Assembly: GCA_039519185.1 (NCBI GenBank) | Contig: CM076846.1 | Coordinates: 228,148,659-228,212,658, forward strand | Direction: 5' to 3' | DNA from: Astragalus membranaceus | Taxonomy: Eukaryota > Streptophyta > Magnoliopsida > Fabales > Fabaceae | DNA length: 64,000 nucleotides | Shown here: positions 37,084-49,650 of the stretch, in pieces | Layout of the letters: the number at the start of each line of letters is the position of its first letter | Position numbering within the stretch: position 1 is the stretch's first letter | Notes under the pieces: generated by a model | Databases searched by the model: none | Seen by the model: the letters and a program-made list of their open reading frames with translations, nothing else | What the model was told of the DNA's origin: nothing | Program-made: the position numbers and the translations under genes

Positions 37084-38556
37084 ATGGCTCCGGTTTTACG
37101 TCAAAGAAACATCTCAAGTGCGATAGTGAGACCAGAAACCCCTAAAGGGGTAGCAGTCACACTCCCCCTCAGCTCGGCACATGGTTGTAACTCGTCCAGA
37201 GCAACAGTCCCGGGAGGTTCCGCCCCGAATCGACTTCCGCCACCACCTCAGACCGCCTAGATACCGGTCGACGCTGTTCAACAGCTCGTCCGGTTGCTGA
37301 CTAGGCAAGCCGGGGCTGAGCAAGAAAGGAGTCAATGCTACACACAGCTTGAGGCTGAAATTGCCGAGATCCGAGCTCGTGACATCCCGGACCGGTCTTC
37401 TCCTCAAAGCCATTCTCCCAACAGGGAGACGTCTAGTCGAAGGCGCCACCGATCTCCGGCCTGGAGGAGGCATCATCATCGATCTCCACCTCGGTGCAGG
37501 ACGGGACGAGGATCGGGAACCCTTCCAAGCGAGACCAACGACGATACCAACTACCCCGAGGGTTTCCCTCGTCAGAGCTCGTCTCTAGCATCTTCATCTC
37601 CGAGGCGACACTCCTTAAGCCGGGAAAGATCTCCGAGACATGAAGCTCGACACCCACACTCCCGAATATCCCCTGCCAGACGTCGTACCCGACGATCTCC
37701 CGAAAGGACAAGACTGACGACGAGGAAAGGGCCCTTCACAGCTGAGATAGATTTCTTCCTGGTACCGAGGTATCTTGAGAAACCCACAGAAGGTCTAAAG
37801 ATGTACGATGGGACTGGTGACCCAGATCGCCACCTCGACTACTTCGACACGGTGATGCACTACCGAAATGTCCCAAGCGAAATCAAATGTCGGATTTTCC
37901 CTCTGACTCTTGAGAAGTTGGCCCTGGACTGGTTCAGAGCCCTGAAGCCAAATTCAATATCCTTCTAGGACCAGCTAGCCCAATCATTTTCCGCCCATTT
38001 CGCCCACTCCAAAATGAAGTCGAAATCTCGGAAGGTCTTGCAGGCGATTCGACAAGGAGACAATGAGTCGCTCCGGGACTACATCGAGAGGTTCAATAGA
38101 GAAGCCGTCCAGGTCCGGAACCTCGATGATTCTTTTCGGCTATATTTCATGGAGGCCGGCCTCCGTGAGGGAAGTCTTTTCCAGATTGATGTCGGAGTCA
38201 ATCAGACTGAGTCGCTTGCCGATTTCCTCCAGCGATCTCAGAAATACATCGACCACGAAGGAGTGATCGCAAGAAGGACGGATGCCGACCCCAGAACGTC
38301 AAAACCTCGGGGTGAAAAGGAGGTCCGGAATGAGAAGGAGGCCGGGAACGATGGCAAGCCCAGACCTCGAAACTGTCACCAGCATTACTCCGAGCTCAAT
38401 GAGACCCGGGCTAGGATTCTTGCAGATTGCATGAATACGGACTTCAAGGAGGTTAAGTCCCCAACCCACTCCCGCATAGACCGGGCCAGCGATCTAATAA
38501 ATACTGTCGGTATCACCGAAGTAAGGGACATGACACCAATCGCTGTAACGCTCTGA
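37084..38556 (+). pseudogene. Tat element gag
   Basis: The frame from MAPVLRQRN runs through an Arg/Ser-rich linker into a retrotransposon gag domain (LKMYDGTGDPDRHLDYFD, FPLTLEKLALDWF, ETLRDYIERFN-like). TAG codons at 37258-37260 and 37966-37968 interrupt it. At about 38500 the frame shifts and the zinc knuckle CRYHRSKGHDTNRC (38505-38546) reads in the next frame. Gag would form the particle shell; this copy cannot make it. Confidence 0.85.
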
Positions 38557-41500
38557 TGGACGACATAGAGGATCTGATCAAGAAAGGGAAGTTGAGCCAG
38601 TACGTAAATAAACCACCTCGCCAAGAGGGAGAGGTCGGGGAAGAGAAGGATGACTCCAAGTGAAAAGGTAAGGCTTCTCAAGACAAGGGGCAGAGCTCGG
38701 AAGACGAGCGGGATTTTCGGAAATCAAAAGGCCGACCGGTGTTGATGGTCATCTCAGGGGGTTACCCCGACGACGCTTCGGGCAAAACCATGAAAAGAAA
38801 GTGGAAAGGGATCATTAGTACCACTTCCACGTCGGGAACACCCTCGTTCCCGACCCGACCTCTCCTAGCATTTGGCGATCAGGACTTTCTCAACGGCAAG
38901 CCCAACAAGCACATACCGCTTCTGATCAGAGCGGTTATGGCGAATCATGAGGTAAGAAGAATCCTGATTGATCAAGGGAGTTCGGCAGACATCATCTTCA
39001 TCGATCTGGTGAGGAAGCTGAAGATTGCTGAGGAAGACCTCACTCCCTACAGGGGATCGGACCTCTCGGGCTTCAATGGGTCCCAGACCAAGCCCCTTGG
39101 TCATTTGGAGTTGATGGTGACCTATGGCGAAGGGCAGCTGGAAAGAACGATCAAAACCATATTCCTAGTGTTATCATGCCCTTCGGTCTACAACTGTATC
39201 ATCGGAAGACCGACTCTGGGAAGGCTAGAGGCGGTAACATCGACGGTTCATCTTAAGATGAAATTTCACTCTCTGTGTAACAAAGTGATTACCCTCGATG
39301 CCGACTTGGAATCCGCACAAAGATATTTTTACCTGCATGCAAAAGCGGACCGGAAGGCCACGGAGGAGGGGGTTCCCCCCTGAGATGCAGAGAAAGCACG
39401 AATGGTCCCCAAAAAGAAAAGAAGCAGCTCCGCTGCCGATGTGAATGTCACGGACATGGATGCAAGGTACGACCCCGACAGCTCCGAAGGAGAGAGTGAC
39501 GACGAGCTCGCCCGAGAGCTTAAGAAGAAAATCAGAAGGCCACAACCTGATGGCGATTCCCTGGAAATCCCGTTGGGAGATGATCCAACCAAAGTCGTCC
39601 GAATCGGTTCCGATCTTGATGAGGAAGTTAAGGAGAAGCCCGCCCTATGCCTAAAGGCCCATGCCGACCTCTTTGCCTGGTCGGCAGAAGACATGCCCGG
39701 GATTCCCCCTGAAGTCGCCTGTCACCAGTTGACCGTTAACCCCGGAGCCAAGTGGGCCGCCCAACGTAAGAGAGCTCAAAGCAAGAAAAAAGCAGCGAGT
39801 GCAGCTAAAGCGGTATCGGATTTAGTTAAAGTCGATTTTATAAAGGAGGTCAACTATACAACTTGGCTTTCCAACCCTGTACTTGTCAAGAAAAGTAATG
39901 GAAAATGGCGAATGTGCGTTGATTACACCGATCTTAATAAGGCTTGTCCGAAAGACGCCTTTCCTGTTCCTAGCTTTGATCGCCTCGTCGACAATGCTTC
40001 AGGTTTTCATTTATTATCTTTTATGGATGCCTACTCTGGATATAACCAAATTCCGATGTTCTCACCTTATCAAGAGAAGACTGCATTCATGACCGACCTC
40101 GATAATTTCTGTTACCGGGTCATGCCGTTTGGTTTGAAAAATGCAGGAGCTACCTACCAGAGAATGATGAACAAGGTTTTTCATAAACAGATCGAGCGTA
40201 ATGTAGAAGTTTACCTCGACGACATGATCGCAAAAAGTGAGAGTGAATGCCTCCACATTACCGACCTTGAAGAAATCTTTGCAGAAGTCCGAAAGAACAA
40301 GATGAGACTGAACCCGAAGAAGTGCACTTTCGAGGTCCGAGCCGGGAAGTTTCTTGGTTTTTACCTCATAGAAAGGGGCATTGAGGCCAACCTGAATAAG
40401 TGTCGGGCAGTAACCGAGATGCGTACCCCATCCACCAAAAAAAAGCTTCAGAAGCTTAATGGTATGATAGCCGCAATGTCTCGGTTTATTTCCAACGCCG
40501 CATTCAAGTCACTCCCTTTGTTCAAACTACTCAAGAAGGAAGCAAAGTTCGAATGGACCCCGGAGCGGGACGAGGCCCTCTCCCAGCTTAAAAAGGTACT
40601 CTCAGAACCACCAATCCTGACTAGGCCAAACCCAGGGGAAACCTTATACATATATCTGGCAGTCTCGGAAGAAGCACTTGGCGCCGTGCTCGTTCGGGAG
40701 ATTAAGGGCGACCAAAGCCTGGTCTACTTTGTTAGCAAAGCGTTGCAAGGGCCAGAAGTCAGATACCAGAAAATAGAAAAAGTTGTGTTTGCTCTCCTCA
40801 TCGCAACCTGACGCCTCCGACCTTACTTCGTCGCTCATCAAGTAGTGGTTCGAACAAACTACCCTATCCGACAAATCTTGCACCGGCCTGACCTGGCACG
40901 TAGAATGATAAAATGGGCAGTAGAACTTTCGGAGTTCGGTATCAAGTACGAGTCCAGGCTAGCAATGAAAGCTCAAGTACTTGCCGACTTTATCGCTGAA
41001 ATGAACCCGGCCGATTCCGAAGACAAACTATGGACCCTGCATATTGATGGATTCTCAAATCCAAAAGGGAGTGGTGCCGGGTTAATGCTCGAAAGCCCGA
41101 CAGGTGTCGTTATTGAAGTATCCCTCACTTTTGGTTTCCCCACTTCAAACAATCAAGCCGAATATGAGGCGTGCATAGCGAGTCTCCGTCTTGCCCTTGA
41201 CCTCCGAGTTACTCGGGTCACCTTGAACACCGACTCTTTGCTGGTGGTCTCTCAGATCGGCAAGCAATACGAAGCCAAGGAACCAACCCTGCAAAGGTAT
41301 TTAACCCGAGTGCAGGAATTGCTCGCCCTATTTACATTCACCGAAGTAAAGCATGTTCCAAGATTGGAAAACGTTAGAGCAGACGTGCTATCCAATCTTG
41401 CCAGCACCAAAGTCCCTGGAAACTTCAGATCGATAATCCAGGAAACGCTAATCAAGCCCAGTGTCCAACCAATCCCGGAGCTCGGTTTCTCCGTCAATGT

Positions 41501-42724
41501 AGTCGAGGAAAGCAGAGGATGGATCACGCCTATAAAGAGGTACATCGAGTCGGGGGACGAGCCTCTAGATCCGCGTGAAGCCAGATCAATCAGGAGGAAG
41601 GCCTCGTCCTTCTCCTTGATCAAAGGGCCACTTTATAGAAGAAGCCTTTCCGCGCCGTTGCTGAAATGCATCGTAGGGGGAAGCGGATTATGTTTTGACC
41701 GAGATTCATGAAGGGATCTGCGGACAGCACCTCTGAGCCCGATCTCTCGCCCGGAAAGCTCTAAGAGCAGGATATTTCTGGCCAACCATAGAAACTGATG
41801 CAAAGAACCATATCAAGAAATGTTGCAAGTGCCAAATCCATGCCAGTGTCCATTTAGCACCTCCTGCCGAGCTTGCAATTCTAACCTCGCCATGGCCATT
41901 CGCGTGGTGACCCCCGGTCAGGTCAAGTACCTAATAGTGGTTGTGGACTATTTCACAAAATGGATTGAAGCCGAGCCCTAAGCCATTATCAGCGCAAAGA
42001 ACTGCATCGAATTCTTCAAAAAGAATATAATGACCAGATTCGGGATCCCCGAGGTAGTAATCACCGACAACGGAACTCAGTTCACTGACAAGGGTTTTAG
42101 AAAGCTCATGACCGACCTTCAAATCAAACACCGGTTCACCTCGGTGGAGCACCCTCAAACTAACGGTCAGGCCGAGGCTGCGAACAAGGTACTCCTCAAT
42201 GTACTAAGAAAGGGACTTGATGAAGCCAAAGGAAAATGGTGTGAGGAGTTACCCTATGTACTATGGGCTTACCGAACCACCCCCCAAAGTTCCACGGGTG
42301 AAACTCCTTTCCGACTCTCATACGGGAGCGAGGCTGTAATCCCGGTCGAGATTGGAAAGTTAAGTTAGAGAACCCTCCACACAAAATCACCGGAGGGCAA
42401 CAACCAGGCATTGAAGGAGAACCTCGACCTCGTCGACGAAGTCTGAGGCCAAACCTCCCTTAAAGAAGCGCTGATCAAGCAAAGGGTAGCAGCCCGGTAT
42501 AACTCAAGAGTTATACCGAGGGATTTCAAAGTCGGCGATTTAGTCTTCCGAAGTGCCGACGTCGGCTTAAAGAACGCCGCACAAGGCAAACTCGCCCCAA
42601 ATTGGGAAGGACCCTACCGAGTCACGTCTAAGACCGGTAACAGCGCTTACGAGTTAGAGACCTTGGTTGGAAAAGCGATCCCAAGGACTTGGAACGCCAC
42701 CAAATTAAAGAAATACTACAGTTG
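38505..42724 (+). pseudogene. Tat element pol (protease, RT, two RNase H, integrase)
   Basis: Protease LIDQGSSADIIF lies near 38965-39003. RT begins near 39850 (WLSNPVLVKKSNGKWRMCVD) and has YLDDM at about 40210. A first RNase H (YIYLAVSEEALGAVL) follows. A second, archaeal-type RNase H (DGFSNPKGSGAGLML, NNQAEYEACIASL, LNTDSLLVVSQI) lies at 41045-41400. Integrase starts near 41790 with the zinc domain (KKCCKCQIHA). Its core has VVDYFTKWIEAEP and TDNGTQF, and it ends KLKKYYS at 42724. In-frame stops near 38661, 39383, 40811, 41980, 42366 and 42445, a frameshift near 41690 and a small deletion near 41905 kill it. Confidence 0.88.
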
Positions 42725-42744
42725 AGTTACGCTTTGGTGAAATG

Positions 42745-43024
42745 CGGTGTATACCGATGTTAATTTCCCCTTATACGAAGCACGGTGTATACCGATGTTA
42801 ATTTTCCCTTTTTATGAAGAACGGTGTATACCGATGTTATTATCTTTTGACGAAGTACGGTGTATACCGATGTTAATTTCCCCTTCTACGAAGTACGGTG
42901 TATTCCGATGTTAATTTTCCCTTTTATGAAGAACGGTGTATACCGATGTTATTATCTTTTGACGAAGTATGGTGTATATCGATGTTATTATCCCCTTCTA
43001 CAAAGTACGGTGTATACCGATTCA
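42745..43024. repeat. Tandem array after pol, 36-40 bp units
   Basis: Eight units share CGGTGTATACCGATGTTA. Units 1-3 are repeated as units 4-6, a higher-order period near 115 bp. Non-coding 3' spacer of the Tat element. Confidence 0.92.
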
Positions 43025-43104
43025 TTTTAAGCTACGGGGTATACCAAGAATATTATTCTACGCTTTGACAAAGAACAGTGTTTAACGATGTTATCGATGG
43101 CCTA

Positions 43105-43290
43105 GGCAGCCACAACCCTGAAGGGCGAGTTCGATCTGGGCCGAGTCCCGGTAAACTGCCCCGAAGGCGACATGCGTTATGTGATCAAAGTAAATTCGAA
43201 CACACAAGTTGGCCGAGGTTGCCACTACCCTAAGGGGCGAGTTCGATCTGGGCCGAGTCCCGGTAAACTGCCCCGAAGGCGACGTCCACC
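43105..43290. repeat. Direct repeat, 112 bp period
   Basis: GGGCGAGTTCGATCTGGGCC followed by GAGTCCCGGTAAACTGCC occurs at 43123 and again at 43235, nearly identical over more than 60 bp. Confidence 0.9.
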
Positions 43291-43447
43291 ACTTGAGCGA
43301 ATTAGAACGCAAGTGCATACTTTTAACGAACAAAGAGTAAAATGCAACCGAGGTAAATAAAACCGGAATTGCGGGCAGTTAAATTAAGTAAACATTACAA
43401 GTCACCCCGAATACGGCCGGGTCCTCAAGTTCAAAAGTACAAAAATA

Positions 43448-44217
43448 TTACAAGTCAAAACTCCGGTTCGGCCCGGAACCCGGAACATTCCTCGCCACCG
43501 GTTCCACCCGGAACCCAAAAAATTCACCTACAGGAAAGGTACTTCTACTCGCAAATCGGGCATGGGACGGGCGCGGGTAAACAATTTTGCCCTCCTCGGA
43601 GCCGGGTTTGACCTTGACAATCTGCCATCCCTCCACAGCGTGATCCACGCTCAGAACCTCCTGGTCTAGAGACAGGGAAGGGTGAATCATGGCAATCTGG
43701 GTAACCGCTTTTTCAAAGCTTTCCGCAGCCACCTCGACAGCCAGATCTGCCACCTCGACCATCTCGAGTTCGACGCCCCGGATCATTTCACGAACTTGCT
43801 TAAGCTCCTCTTCTAGTTCGGCAACCCGGATCGAGGGATCCGTGCTAGTCCCAGCCCTGACCTCCCCGGCTTTCCCAATTTCAGCTCCAAGTTCAAAAAT
43901 CTAAGCCCTCAACGAGGCAACCACCTCCACGGCATTCCTCTCTTGGTTCTCAAGCTCGGAAATTCGAAGTTCGAGCTCCTTATTTTTATTGAGAGCAGGG
44001 TACCTCTCTCCCTCAAGTTTATCTCTCTCCGCCTGGAGGGCGGACAGGTTTTCCTGAGTTTTCACAATAGTCGAAGACAGGGACTCATACTTCTTCTGTA
44101 GCGCAACCCGGAGATCCCGATCTTCATCCCTCTCCGTTACGGCCCCTGAAATTGTGGAAATAACAAAATTAAGAACGGAGCTACCAGAAGCAAAAATCAA
44201 GGTAGTAAATCCCCTCC
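43448..44217 (-). pseudogene. Antisense ORF of the Tat element, C-terminal coiled-coil half
   Basis: The minus frame from about 44200 to 43448 has heptad-rich text (KYESLSSTIVKTQENLSALQ, LNKNKELELRISELENQE), an in-frame TAG at 43901-43903, then more coiled coil (RVAELEEELKQVREM). Such antisense proteins lie 3' of pol in Tat elements and are often tagged as 'putative gypsy-type transposase'; their role is unknown. The N-terminal half sits at 50216-50764, separated by the nested Ogre-like fragment. Confidence 0.65.
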
Positions 44218-44233
44218 ATTACCTTTGGCCTGG

Positions 44234-47200
44234 TGTTGCACCCCGAAAAATCCCGGTTTGGGTTTCTCAATGTACAACGTGGAAAATTTTTGAAGCCGCC
44301 ACCAATATTTTAATTTTAAGACCAAAACATTGAAAAAAGGTCTTTTGAACAAGGCGGATGGTCTTTGAAAACTAGAGATATAGGTTCGGGGGTCAATTAC
44401 GTGCGAGGAAGGTGTTAGCACCGCGCACGTCCTTTCTATCGAAAGGGAACCTCTAATTAAATGCGTGGTTTTAACGTTTGATTTGAAGAATACCTAGATT
44501 TGCCTATTTATTTCTTGTTTGAGAAAACTTAATGAAATTTTAATGTTGGTGAGAACGGGGGAAAAAGAAAGAGTTTTAGAAAAAGTGCTTGACGGGACAT
44601 GGCCCGCTCCTACGTATCTCCCGGTGCGATGGAGAATTCAAAGCTACGTAGTTCTTGGTTCTTTTTAAAAAGTTTTTGTTTTTTATCCTTTTTTAGTGAG
44701 TTTTTGAAATAGGACGAGCATTAGCAAATGATTAAACTAGCAGAGGCTATGATGAATCACTGCTAAATACTCAAAAAGAGTTGTACCGCTAGTCAAACGA
44801 ACAAAGGTTCTGATGGACTATTGATAACAACTTGTTTTTATTATCTTTTTGAAAGTGATTTTCGAAAAAGATTGATTTGTACGATGATCAAACTAACAAA
44901 GGTTATGATGGATCATCGTTTATTATTCTTATGAGAAAAAGACATTGCCACTAATAGCTAAACGAACAAAGGCTCTGATGAGCTACTAGCAACAATGGGT
45001 TTGAAAATGATTCTTTTTGTTTGTTTTTATGAAAATAATTTGTTTATGGTTGCGAAAAGGATTTTTGTTCGTTGCGCTTGACGAGAACGAGACTCGCTCC
45101 TACGTATCCCAAATGGGAATCAAAGCAACGTAGTTCTAACGAGCCTTAAAAATGAAAATCTTTTATGATGATCAAACTAACAAAGGTTATGATGGACCAC
45201 CGCTAATAACTTGTTTTTGGTTCTTTGATACTTAGAAAAACGCTTTTTGAAATTGGACGCGTTCATGATAATCAAACCAACAAAGGTTGTGATGGATTAT
45301 CACTAGTAGCTTGCTTTATGCTTACGAAAATCCTTTTGAAATTGAGGCTTTCATGACAATCAAACCAACAAAGGTTGTGATGAATTGCCACTAGTAACCG
45401 TTTTTGTGCCAGGTTGTTTTAGAAATGAAAACAATGAATGCAAGAAAGAATTGGTGGATTCAAGCATAACACAATCAGTGGAATCAAATCATTAAGCAAC
45501 AATATTTGAATTCGCAAACAAAAATCAAGTCTAAACTACACATAGTAGATCACAACGCATAGATAGGCAAGGAGGGAACTTGAATTGGGCATCAAGCAAA
45601 AATACAAGAGTAGGCAAGATTGAACCTAAATGCACATCTAGTGGAAGATGCTAGGCGAGAACCATACTCAAATATTTCTACAAAACGCAAGGGAATCTAA
45701 ATGCACATCTAGTGGAAGATGCAATGTAAGGAATGGACCTATCTAAGTATTGATGATATTCTATATGAGAGTAGACGATGACGCTGTAAGCTCAAGCAAA
45801 AAAGTTGCCTCAATCATGATCATTGGCCAGCATAGGCAAGCAAATTATTTAGCGACCAAAGTATCAAAGAATGTTGAATCACTTTGGTCAATCATCACAC
45901 TTAAGATTAAGTGCACAAGTGCACAAGTGTGAATCACATTGCCAATCATCATATAAACTAAAAGGGTTGAATCATCTGAAACCATCCTCACCACTTAGAA
46001 TATGATGCACTAGGCATAAGCGGGAATCATATGATTTATCCTCAACAATGGACAATAATAAAATTAGAATACAAGAGCAAGTAAATAAACACTAAAGCTA
46101 AATTGAATCACATAGGGAAATCCTCTCACTTTGAGAAAAGTGCACTAGGCACTAGTGAGAATCAACTTGCCTATCATCAACAATGAACAATAAGCAAAGG
46201 AAAATGCAAAGATTAACTAAACACACAAATAAGTCGAATCACCTAGAGCAATCCTCCCACTTTGAGCAAAGTGCACTCGGCACTAGTGGGAATCAACTTG
46301 CCTATCATCAACAATGAACAATAAGCAAATTAAAATACAAAGATTAACTAAACACACAAATAAGTTGAATCACCTAGAGCAATCCTCCCACTTTGAGCAA
46401 AGTGCACTAGGCATTAGTGGGAATCAACTTGCCTATCATCAACAATTTACAACAAGCAAATTAAGACACAAAAATGAATGGACACATAAACTAAATTGAG
46501 TCATTTCTAGCAATCTTCACCACTTAGGTTAAGGTGCACTAGGCACTAGTGGGAATCATATTGCTAAATCATCAAACAACAAAAGTAACATTTAACACTA
46601 AAAATGAAATACTAATAACAAGATTAAACATCACTAAACAAAAAACAACAACAAAATCAACTTGGAAATATTTTTAGATCTATAAGAATGTGAACCAAAG
46701 GAAACATAGATCCGCATTTTATTTAATAAAGAAAACAACAAAATTAACACAAAGCAACATAGATCTATTTTTTTTTGCAAGGATTTATATGATTAAGCAA
46801 GGAAGCACAACAAAATCATATCAACCCTAATTTTTTCATGATATGCGAAAATGCTAGAGCCCATAGACAACAATTTATTTATGAAATCTAGTGCATAATA
46901 TGTAAGGATGCAAGAAAAACTCCTTCAAGGCCAAGGACCCATCTCAAACACCCAAAGCTCCCTAAGTCTTTGTCAAAATGTTTGAAATGGATCCTCAAAG
47001 CAAACAACAATCAAGAAGGAGTTTGGAGTAGAGGAGAAATTATGCAAGAAAATTAAATATGAGGTGCAAAGCTTCAAGGATTACCTCAAAGCTACAATGA
47101 AATGAAGAAGGAGATGATAAGCTCAAAAACTACTAGCCCTTAGCAATTTGATGATGCAACCTTGAAGAGAATGGAAGGAAAGATGGTGATCTCACAAGAA

Positions 47201-47578
47201 AATGGAGGATTGGTGGTTGATTTTTGATGAAATTAGGTCTAAGGGTAGTTTAGTCTTTGTGATTTTGATGTGCTCTAGGATTGAGCTTTGATTTTGAATG
47301 GAGGGTGGAGATGCATCATCACATGGATTGAGGGTGTTGAAGAAACACAAAAATGTGTGAGATATGGAGAGTGGGGGGCGAAATTTAGAGGAAAGAAAAA
47401 GGAAAAGAAAAATGAATTTCTTATTTTAGAAGAGATATTTTATGTGAAGTAGGGTTAAGGGCATTTTGGGGGAGAATTGTTACCAAAGAGGGAACTTTAG
47501 GTTTTCTTATGAATAGGTTAGTGTAAGTGAGTGGAGTAATTTACCAAAGAGGGTATAATGGAAGAGTGTGGAAGAAAT

Positions 47579-47616
<38 letters not shown>

Positions 47617-48203
47617 GTAGGTGGGGAGAGGAGGGAAGAAAAAAAACTTGTTTTTGGTATTTTGTCTTATTGAAGACACTTCCTTTTTTTTTTGTTTTTG
47701 AAATTGAAATTTTTGGGCATGGAAAATAATGGGAATGCAACTATTGAAGATGTGTTACATGTTTTTGGGCACCATAAAATATTCCCTCTAGTCACCTATG
47801 ACAATAAAAATTGTCACTTAAAAATTGAGAAATATTTAATGGTCCCTTTTTATTTTTTATGCACTAAAATGAAAAAATACATTTTTAATTATTTTGACTA
47901 GGGTTTTCTTCCTAAAAAATTGTACAAAAATTATCCTTGATAGAATAAAAATGTACCTTTTGAGGATGTGCATTTTTGGCGAGAAAATCATCTTTTTGCG
48001 AAAAATGACCAAAATGCCCTTTTTGACCCTAAAACCCTAATTTGGCCCAAAAAGTGCATTCTAACCCTGAAAATGATTTCAAAAACTTTGGAATGGTTTC
48101 TAGGATCCAAAATGCAATGCATAATGCTCCTCACTCCTCAATTTATTTATTTTTGTGGAAAATTAGGGTTTTGACCTAAGCCGGACAAAATTGGGGTATG
48201 ACA
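44234..48203 (-). repeat. Ogre-like LTR, 3.97 kb
   Basis: Plus-strand ends TGTTGCACCCCG and GGGGTATGACA give inverted termini. Internal motifs typical of legume Ogre LTRs are present (GCCGCCACCAATATT, GAGGAAGGTGTTAGCACC). It carries repeats of AACAAAGGTTATGATGGATC-like text (44720-45400), an array of about 120 bp units with CACTAGTGGGAATCA (about 45860-46580) and (GA)n at 47581-47612. No coding frames are supported. Confidence 0.7.
45860..46580. repeat. Array of ~120 bp repeats inside the Ogre-like LTR
   Basis: About five imperfect units contain GCACTAGGCACTAGTGGGAA, TTGCCTATCATCAACAATG and GAATCACCTAGAGCAATCC. Central units (46110-46480) are closest to each other, outer ones more diverged. 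Confidence 0.85.
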
Positions 48204-48389
48204 GCTGCCCCTCTTTATTTGGATTTTACCAAGAAATATGAATTGCGCGAGACATATTTCGAAGGTAAAATAGAAATAAAGAATTCAGAAATTATACCAA
48301 TTTTGTCCATTTGGAGAAATCCGATTTTTTTTTTTTTGAAAGATAGACACTTTCGTGTTGATACGAGAACAGTAAACGAACACTGACGT

Positions 48390-48685
48390 GCAGACTGAAA
48401 GGTAAAATGGGCACTTGGCGTGCAAACAGAAACGGTAAAATGGGCACTTGCGTGCAGACAGATAAGTAAAATGGGCACCTGGCGTGCAAACAGAAAAGTA
48501 AATGGGCACTTGGCGTGCAAACAGAAAAGTAAAATGGGCACTTGGCGCGCAAACCGAAAAGTAAATGGGCACTTGGCGTGCAAACAGAAAAGTAAATGGG
48601 CACTTGGCGTGCAAACCGAAAAGTAAATGGGCACTTGGCGTGCAAACAGAAAAGTAAATGGGCACTTGGCATGCAGAAAGCGGTA
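48390..48685. repeat. Nine-unit tandem array, 30-32 bp
   Basis: Units of GGGCACTTGGCGTGCAAACA plus GAAAAGTAAAT recur nine times with few changes in the 3' UTR of the Ogre-like fragment. Because the unit is not a multiple of three, several frames stay open on both strands, which explains the Cys/His-periodic open frames here. They are not genes. Confidence 0.93.
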
Positions 48686-49039
48686 AATTGCCCAGGCTGC
48701 CTAAAACCTGTAATCCTTAAACGAACTCTCGATGAATCCGAGTTTGCACGTGGCTTTGAGGAGCACGCTTCCTGTTGGCCTTTTCGAGCGACCGGGGGGA
48801 TCGTTATCAGCTCCGGAACTGATATACAGATCAATGCACGGCGTCCACTGTATCTTAGGCTTGATACAACTATTCCGTTGAACCTCACATGGGGCTGCGG
48901 TCCATCGTGTTGCTCGTACACGATGTGAGACCCGGGCAGAAGGGAGCGATGATCTCTGTGCTCCAATCCGCAATGCGCGCTTGAGCGCTCTCTTTTTTTC
49001 TTTCTTTCTTTTCTATTTCTCTCTTTTCTTTTTCTTTCT

Positions 49040-49650
49040 GAACTCCCAGCTTGGGGGAACATTTTCTGGAATCTGGGGGCGAGGGCTAACACCGAAGTGC
49101 TCATTCTCTCTTTGTACCTGTAGCTGAAAATGAACAAATGCATGCAATGCAAATGCCATGATTGCTGTTTTCTTTTTTCTTATGATGAATGTAAATGTAA
49201 TGAATTTCTTTTTTCTTTTGTTTATGTCGGATGAATGCATGATTTTCTACTGTTCTTATATGCTTGATGAATGCAATGATTTTCCTTTTCTTCTCCTGTC
49301 TGTATGTAATGCATGATTTTCTTTTTCTTTTGCTTATGTCTGATGAATGCATGATTTTCTCCTGTTCTTATATGTCTTTTTCTCCTTCTCTAGCTTCTCT
49401 TCTTTCTTTTTCTTCCTTTTTTTTCTTTTCTTTTTGTTTCTCTCTTTCTTTTCTTTTCTTTTCTTTTCTGTTTCTTTTTTTCTTCTGAACTCTCCCAACT
49501 TGGGGGAGCATTTTCTGGAATATGGGGGCGAGGGCTAACACCGAAGTGCTCATCCTCTCTTTGTACCTACAGCTGAAAATGAACAAATGCATGCAATGCA
49601 AATGCCATGATTGCTTTTTGATGGGATGAATGTGATGTGATGCAGGAGTT
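49040..49650. repeat. Duplicated block, 449 bp period
   Basis: The text around CATTTTCTGGAAT.TGGGGG and GAGGGCTAACACCGAAGTGC at 49051-49160 recurs at 49500-49610, separated by pyrimidine-rich TTTTCTTT and ATGAATGCATGA text. Non-coding. Confidence 0.85.

Noticed and set aside
48292..49152. 286-codon minus-strand open frame with repeated Cys/His peptides
   Set aside because: It is produced by a 31 bp tandem array in retrotransposon 3' UTR. The same peptides appear in other frames.
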